A stretch of DNA of 64,000 bases, taken from the NCBI RefSeq assembly GCF_900496995.4, contig NC_044027.1:9324743-9388742 (forward strand). The letters run 5' to 3'. The stretch's first letter is position 1. Every line of letters starts with the position of its first letter. This document shows, in pieces, positions 57,491 to 64,000 of the stretch. Source of the stretch: Aquila chrysaetos chrysaetos. Lineage: Eukaryota > Chordata > Aves > Accipitriformes > Accipitridae. Below the pieces are notes generated by a model. That model ran no database searches and was not told the origin of the DNA. It saw only the letters and a list, made by a program, of their open reading frames with translations. The translations under genes and the position numbers were made by a program.

Positions 57491-60400
57491 CATCCCATCC
57501 CGACTCCTCCGCTTCTGCTGGCAACCTCTCAATCCTTGCCTCAGTAGAGCAGGTAAGATTACTTCCACAATGACCACATCGACCTTTAGCATGAGGTGAC
57601 AGAACTAATGCCATCTCTCCTTGGTTTGTCTCTTTTTCTCACAAATTCTAGGTCAGCAATGCAGGGGAGACTACATCAGCACAGGAATCGGTAGAAACTC
57701 CCCTCATCTACAAGGGAATCCTGGACACATTCCCACACAGACTAGTGAACATTAATTTTTCCTTTGAAAGAAGAACTGGAATCTTAGAGACCAATCCATG
57801 CCTCCAACTGTTGGGCCAAATCTTGAGGTCACCACCTACACATGCTCTCCAGGCTGCCCCACTCTTGGCAGGGCATGAGACAATAACACCATCTCTTCAG
57901 CACAGCAGCACAAGCTGCTTCTTACCATCCCCTATACAGTGCTAAAAGTGAAAATGTTTTTGAAAGTGTGCAATAGGCTTTTGGGCTCAGAATACAGCAG
58001 TGGGTACCTCTGACTAGATCATTTTCGTGCTGTTGCAAATACAACACAGTCCTTGCCCTGACAAATACAAAACAGTAGGAAGGGCATGATACTAGGAATG
58101 ACACCGGAATTGGATGTGGCAGCTCCTGTGAACACCACAGGGTACAGACTTGCAAAATGCAGCCTACTGCTCATCTGTTTTGCAGACATTGCTGAGCACA
58201 CATCTGTCACAGAAGCACGGCTCAAGGGAGTTATTTTTGGGTGAGGGACAGATGCTGAAAGCTGTCATGAGGCTGAGGACAGTCGGTGAACTGTGAGTGC
58301 ATGGCTCTTATCCACACAAAGGACAGTCAGGCAGGACACAGCAAACAAGTTTTGGAGAAACACATCAGAAATTACGTGAACTGAAGTATTCTACTATACC
58401 AGCAATACCCTGCTACCATCCTGATAAAACATGAGTACTTTCAACCCAAGTGAGCCCAAATTAACCTGAAGTCCCCAGTGGGACAGTTTCAAAGGATCTG
58501 AAGAGAGAAGGCCATCTTTGACAACCCTAGCCAGAGAGACTATTATAAGCTGAGCAAATCAAAAGTGCAGTTCAGGGAACAAAGCACAGCTCACCTGGCC
58601 CAGAGCCACCCACCCACTGACCAGAAGCAGAAGGCCAGGAACAGACATGTCAACTGCAAGCTGGTTTTTTTACTGCTAACAAACGCCAATAAACATTATA
58701 GTCAGTATTCAGAAAGGTGAGATGCTACATCAGCCAACAGTGAACTCAAATGGTGGCAAAGGTGGTACCAATTAAAAGGCAATTAGGTTCTCTTCAATAG
58801 TTCAAAGTTTGCCAGTTCATCTCTGAGTGTCACAAAACTTTCCCCTTTTTTTCACATTACTGCTCCAGCTCCAACAGAATAGCACCCATCTCCAGCCAGC
58901 TCTTCTCGCTGAGCACAGAAAACAAGGACAGGCAAGTGTCATATCAGGTGCCAAAGCCAGAGCAGATCAGTTCTGCAGCAGGCCTGTGACTTCTGCATTC
59001 AGGAGGAGTGACTTGCCATGCTCAAGCCCATCACAAGCACGATTTCTTCATTCTGTACATATGCAGTATTTCCCCCCCTCCCTGTTTTCATTTCTCTATT
59101 TTTTCCACCACTAGCCTTTTGGATGCTATATTTGCTCTGCACTGTTTATTGTTCTCCTTTCTGTCTAGCTGAATAAGGCAGTCAACCCCCTTTTCTGACA
59201 CCCAAGAGCACAGACGTTTCTGGAGAGCAGCAGAATTAAGGCACCTCAAAACACGCAAGACCTGAGGAGCGAATGCCAGTCCCATAGCTCCCAAAGCAGA
59301 GAAGATGCCATAAAAAAGCTGACTCAAGCACTCATCTGGAGTGAAAAACATGGCATTAGAGATGCCAAAACTGACAGAGGATGCTATATTACAATTTCTT
59401 TATAAAACATCCAGGCTAAAGGGCTCCTACAAAAGCATGTCAGACACCAAAATTCCTTATAGCCAATGCCAGCGTGAATTCAGAGCTAGTACTAACAAGT
59501 TTCCATCAAAGGCAATTCCCAGGAGGCTTCCACAGAAGAACCTCTTCAGCACTCCCTGTGCACGTCAAAGACTTCTGAAGCAATTACCCCAGGACCGCAG
59601 TCTGGCAGGCCACTTTATCATAGCTTCATCTCTCTTCCTCAAATCATTAAGGGTATGAAACAGTAATACAGCAATATGTACCCATGTCACAAAATACCCA
59701 GTATCTAGCATCCAAGGGAGGAGAAACCTGAAGGCTGCCCCTTCCCCCCGAGACCATGCTGTGTTTAAGCAGAGATAATGCAGAATGGCTTAAATCCCAG
59801 TGGCTTAACAGGCCTTGTTGGGATGCCAGAATAGCTGAGTGCAGTCTGCTTACCATGCACAACATTCGGTCAGAAATCACCAGAGGACCCTCTCGCTAAA
59901 AACCGCGTAGCGCTCACTTGTCAGCTGAAGAAAGCTGCCTAGCCCTCCTGCTTACCAGTGGAGAGAAACGGGACAGCAGCAGGGAAGAGAGGAGAGAAAA
60001 GAAGTTCCACGTGACCCATATTTTCCAAGATTACATAGCTTCTTGAATAAATAGATACTTCCTTATCCTCTGTGGCAGTTTCTGCAGAGACGTTACACAA
60101 CCAAGCACAGGAAAGGCAACGAGGGAGATGTGACCCATATGGCCAGAGAGCAGGAAACATCCTGCTACCTCACCGTATGCTAAGGAACAAGTGGGACAGA
60201 GTCCTGAGCCTTGCGATACTCTTCAAAAGCTTTTTAATCTAAAAAAAAATTAATATTTGGAACTGTATCCTAGATGACTTCTGCTTCCTTAGAAAACCCA
60301 GGCCTAGTAAAAAATTTATCTTCCTATTTTATATGCCCTAATCAAGAACAGCTTCTAGCATGCATTCTTCTACCTACAACAGACTTTTTTTAATTGAAGG

Positions 60401-61194
60401 GAAAGCTTAAATCTTAAAGTGGAAAAAAAAAACAACCCTTCTGTGCACAAGATTCGCCATCATGCTCAGTAATTCATCATCCACATTCCTGCAGGTTCAC
60501 ACCACCTGCACCATTGGTATATATGAAAAGGAGCCAGTCTGTCTCACAGAAAAAGGGTGTCTCTGTCCAGAGGGTAAGGAGTTGTAGTGTTGTTTGTGAC
60601 CCTTCACAGGCCACATACAGAAGCATTCAAGCTATAAGGAATGCTGGATATGTCAGGATGTGAAACAAGGTACTACTTGCAAGTTAATACCTGATAAACC
60701 ATTACTACATGGTTTGCTGAAGTGGGAAGGACACATACCAGGCTAAACAGTATAAACAGCTCTGACCAGATTTATTTAAAATGGTGCCTTCTAGCCTCAG
60801 GCCCAGTAAGACTGTAAAATAATCTCAAGAGACACAATATGAAACCAGGAGTCAGCAAGTGCATGCCCAAGTAAGCAAGCAAAAGTTTCCTCAGCTGCAA
60901 AAATGCAATGTGACTCACTGTGTCCTAAAAGTGCATTACCTGGCCTTTAATACAGGTGCAAGATTACAGATGCTATCTAGAAACATCATAAATACCTTTG
61001 TCTCATGTAGATAAAACTAATGATAAAAGGGTAATAAAATGGATGGCATCGGTTTATTACAGGCCTCGTAAAAGGGAGCCTAAAGTCCATGAACACAGAT
61101 GATTCAGAAGACTCAGTAGAAGATTCCCAGATCTTACCCTACTTGCCCTTGTTCCACATGTCACTGCAGGAGGACTTTCAGTTAAGATTTTCAG

Positions 61195-61285
61195 TCACAG
61201 AACTTCTGTGGTTGAGGAGACCTCCCGACATCATCTAGTCCAACTTCTCTGCTCAAGCAGCCTCAGCTGGAGCAGGTGGCCCAGT
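61195..61285 (-). mobile_element. CR1 LINE fragment, minus orientation
   Basis: The phrases gttgaggagacctcc, catcatctagtccaac and gctcaagcagcctcagctgg match the reverse complement of the CR1 3' region in order. It is about 90 bp long and moderately diverged. Confidence 0.75.
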
Positions 61286-63060
61286 CAGCACCCTATTACC
61301 CCCTCAGCATGACGACTGCACATGTAGCTTGATAACTTGTACATATCAAGGATTTATCAGTTTTTGCAGATATGGCAAGGAGCTGCTCTGTGCTCTGGAG
61401 AGCAAGGCTATCATTTCTCGACCCAGTTACAGATCCTGTACTTGAACTAAAAAGCTCTTCTACTTCAACATCCTGTGAATCCTTTGGTAGAGAAATCTTC
61501 CCTCTAGTGAACTCAGGCAGTGCCTGAGGCACTGCAGTGCAGTGATAACAAAGATAGTTTTAAGTTAATGGATCAGCTGATAACAACCTAGGCATTTACA
61601 CAAACCTGCACATGCGGAAAATAAGTTCCTTTTTCCCCTCTGGCTGTTTTTCAACATCATAACCAGACTTAGCCCAGAAAAGCCAACATTTGTACAAGTT
61701 CTGAACTGGATTTCAGGTATGTTTTGAGGATCTGGACAAGAAGAAAACCACCCTCCAGAACTCCTTGTTAATTAAGTTTTAGGAATCCATTCCACACATA
61801 TGATACGAGACCTATTGGTTTAACCAATTAATATACATTTTTCCCTGTCCAGTACTGCCACACACTCATCACAGAGAAACACCTTCATTGTGCATTAGCT
61901 TCTACCACATGTGAAAACTTCCTTGAATAACAATCCCAGGAGCGCATGTCACTCCTTTCTTTTCATATTTAAGTAGTAGTTGGTCTACAATTACTCCTTA
62001 GATGCTGTCCATGTGCAGATGCAGCATTTTAAGGTGGCCACTCAACCATTCACCTTCCCTGGAGGTGTCACGTTCCAGCCTGTGCCAGGCATTGCTGCAA
62101 TAGCCATGCGTTGTTGATGTCAGCTCCTACAGGAATACGCTGGGACTTCCAATTCCTACTCCAGCATGTCAGGGTCACCTTTTAAATGTAGGCTTTTCAC
62201 TAAAGACTTAATGGTTTGCAAGACTGACTTTTAGAAAAATACTTATGCTTTCCCTGCTTGCAGAAGGGAAATGAATGTGTATTCATTTCATTTTGCCTCA
62301 CCATCTATGACTCTCCCTGAAAACAAAAGCTTGTTCTACCACAGCCAAGAATCAAATTCTTTTGTGCTTCAATTGTTCAAAACACCTGTTGTTTTGAGAA
62401 GCCCAAAGCTGTTTGAACAAAATGCAAGGTAGAACACAGGTCATCAGCAAAATCCATTCCCTTGTGTTTTTAATTAAGCCCAGGAAGCCGATCTCTGTTT
62501 CGACAGATGGTTAAGACCAAAATACACATCACCAGAGGCACTTTCCTACTCTTGCTCCCTGATCTCAGATAACAGCAAGAGGATGGAACATGTGACATAT
62601 AAATAGCTTCCAGGTAGTAACACGAATACTTCTAAGAGTTCAGAGAACAAATTCATAGTCCTAGTCCATAGAACAGAGGACCTCTACATTTTCACTTTTG
62701 GAAATGCAAAAATACAATCCCACCTTCAGTCTTTGTCAACTCAGCAAAGTAGATGATCTCCTGAGATATCAACAAGAGGGAAAGGGCAATCAAATCAAGC
62801 CATTCTCTGGGAAGGAACTTGTCTCTGGAAAAGCCTTGGCCTCATGACACTCTTCTGACAGGATTACCTCTAGGGCATGGAAAGCTAGAACAAATAGTGA
62901 TCAACAGATTTTTTATTTTAGTTATGAGTGACTATAAACCACTCTGGGAAAAAGCTTCGAACACTGCCTTTTTCATCTAGCTTTCAAACCCTTGGACTGC
63001 CACAGAGCTGCTAATCCAAAGCAGAAATGATTCAGAGCTAAAAAAAAGCTGAGTACTTAC

Positions 63061-63164
63061 TATTCCAGAGACAGGTTTTCCATCTACTGACTCCAGGAAA
63101 GCAGTCTTCTGCAAACAGGCAACAAGTCTGAGACAGATCAAAGTTTCTAAACTTTCAGATAATG
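63061..63164 (-). other. Candidate spliced exon on the minus strand
   Basis: A 104 nt stretch on the minus strand is bounded by a fair acceptor (gtgttctgcttgtcag) and a consensus donor (ggaata|gtaagt). One frame is open throughout and reads LSESLETLICLRLVACLQ and KTAFLESVDGKPVSGI. It could be an alternative 5' exon of SLC31A1 or part of an unknown nested gene. Splice-like signals also arise by chance, so this is weak. Confidence 0.22.
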
Positions 63165-64000
63165 CTGACAAGCAGAACACCTATCATTATCTATATCAAA
63201 GGCTAATCATTAACTACTGCTCGGATTTAGCTATGATCACTTTTACTCCACTTTAAGCCTATTTATTGCCTGACCTGCAGCCTATTTCAAACCAGACCCG
63301 TTACTTGCAATATGGTCAGTGGGAAATATTTATATGCAGCTTCTCCAAGCTGTGCAAAACAGGGGTAAGGGCTGAAGCAGCAGAGATTTCTGCTACATTC
63401 TACTCCAGGTGAAACCATCCCTCACAAAATATTGACAATCCCTATTGTTATAGCCAAAGATTTCATATGACCCAATATAAACATTTACTGCTCGGACTAT
63501 GCAGCCCACTGAAGGCATAAGCCAATCGTGTTAGGACCAGACCAAGGACTGGGATGCTCACATAAAGATCCACGTAACAGCGAAAGTAACTCCTGAGTTT
63601 TCCTCATGAGATCTTTGCAAAAATGCAGAGATTTTAGAACTCCCTGACCAGATTAAATGTGTTGCAGAGATTACTTTCAAACACACTACACAGAACATGT
63701 TTCAAACATTAATTTCTCTGTCAGAGGAATTAGCGTTCGGCTTGCTTTTGGACATGTAACAAAGCAAGCTTAGTTCCTTTTAGTATCTACCCCATAATGA
63801 AGAAATACGCGATGTTCTCAAAGCTACAGGCCAGTTTTTAGGAGCTTGGGGGAAGCGATAAAAAATAACAAGGCAGATATCGTCAAGAATTTCTGCACAA
63901 TTTATGATATGTGTACAAGACAAATCCTGTCAGGGCAGCTGGCTCCCTGACCACTTTGATGGGAAAGCTGGCATCAGCAATTGCTATGGAAGAAAAAAAT

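Larger units (their letters stand above)
49555..64000 (-). other. Probable first intron of SLC31A1 (5' UTR intron)
   Basis: The acceptor tttgttttgtttttcag on the minus strand at 49555 shows that an untranslated exon lies further right. No CpG island appears before the window ends, so the promoter is probably outside. The stretch is AT-rich and mostly featureless, with A/T tracts, two CR1 fragments, an unassigned ORF (54559-54981) and a candidate spliced exon (63061-63164), each listed separately. Confidence 0.55.

Overview
This 64 kb window is vertebrate nuclear DNA, almost certainly from a bird. The repeats are 5'-truncated CR1 LINEs, the introns are short, the promoters are small CpG islands, and the gene order ALAD-HDHD3-BSPRY-WDR31-PRPF4-CDC26-SLC31A1 matches human 9q32 in reverse orientation (established gene order, recalled, not searched). 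The species cannot be named from what is visible. No prokaryotic, viral, CRISPR or defence-type system was seen.

Layout: ALAD (+, 11 coding exons, 1107-6142) makes porphobilinogen synthase of the haem pathway. HDHD3 (+, one coding exon, 6842-7558) follows so closely that its GC-box/ETS promoter begins 2 bases after the ALAD stop. BSPRY (-, 6 coding exons, 8905-18383) is convergent to HDHD3 and head-to-head with WDR31 (+, 9 coding exons, 21031-28317). BSPRY and WDR31 share a CpG island with minisatellites on both sides. PRPF4 (-, 14 coding exons, 30303-38601) converges on WDR31 and is head-to-head with CDC26 (+, 2 coding exons, 38902-39255) across a 300 bp bidirectional promoter that carries four copies of a GC-rich repeat. 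SLC31A1 (-, 4 coding exons, 45202-49510) encodes the high-affinity copper transporter CTR1 and has a probable 3.7 kb 3' UTR. The last 14.5 kb (49555-64000) is probably its first intron, with old CR1 pieces, A/T tracts and a few coding-like open segments that I cannot assign.

All exon chains were built by hand. In each of the six multi-exon genes the junctions keep frame, use GT-AG ends, and add up to a whole open reading frame: ALAD 337 aa, BSPRY 356 aa, WDR31 343 aa, PRPF4 536 aa, CDC26 88 aa, SLC31A1 184 aa. The single-exon HDHD3 is 238 aa.

The genes are mostly unrelated housekeeping functions (haem synthesis, tri-snRNP splicing, anaphase-promoting complex, copper uptake) linked by shared or abutting promoters rather than by one pathway. 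The points most worth a second look are the missing B-box in BSPRY, the four-copy promoter repeat between PRPF4 and CDC26, the lack of a canonical poly(A) signal for ALAD ahead of HDHD3, a WGATAA cluster in an ALAD intron, and an unassigned 140-codon ORF followed by a 26-base A tract.
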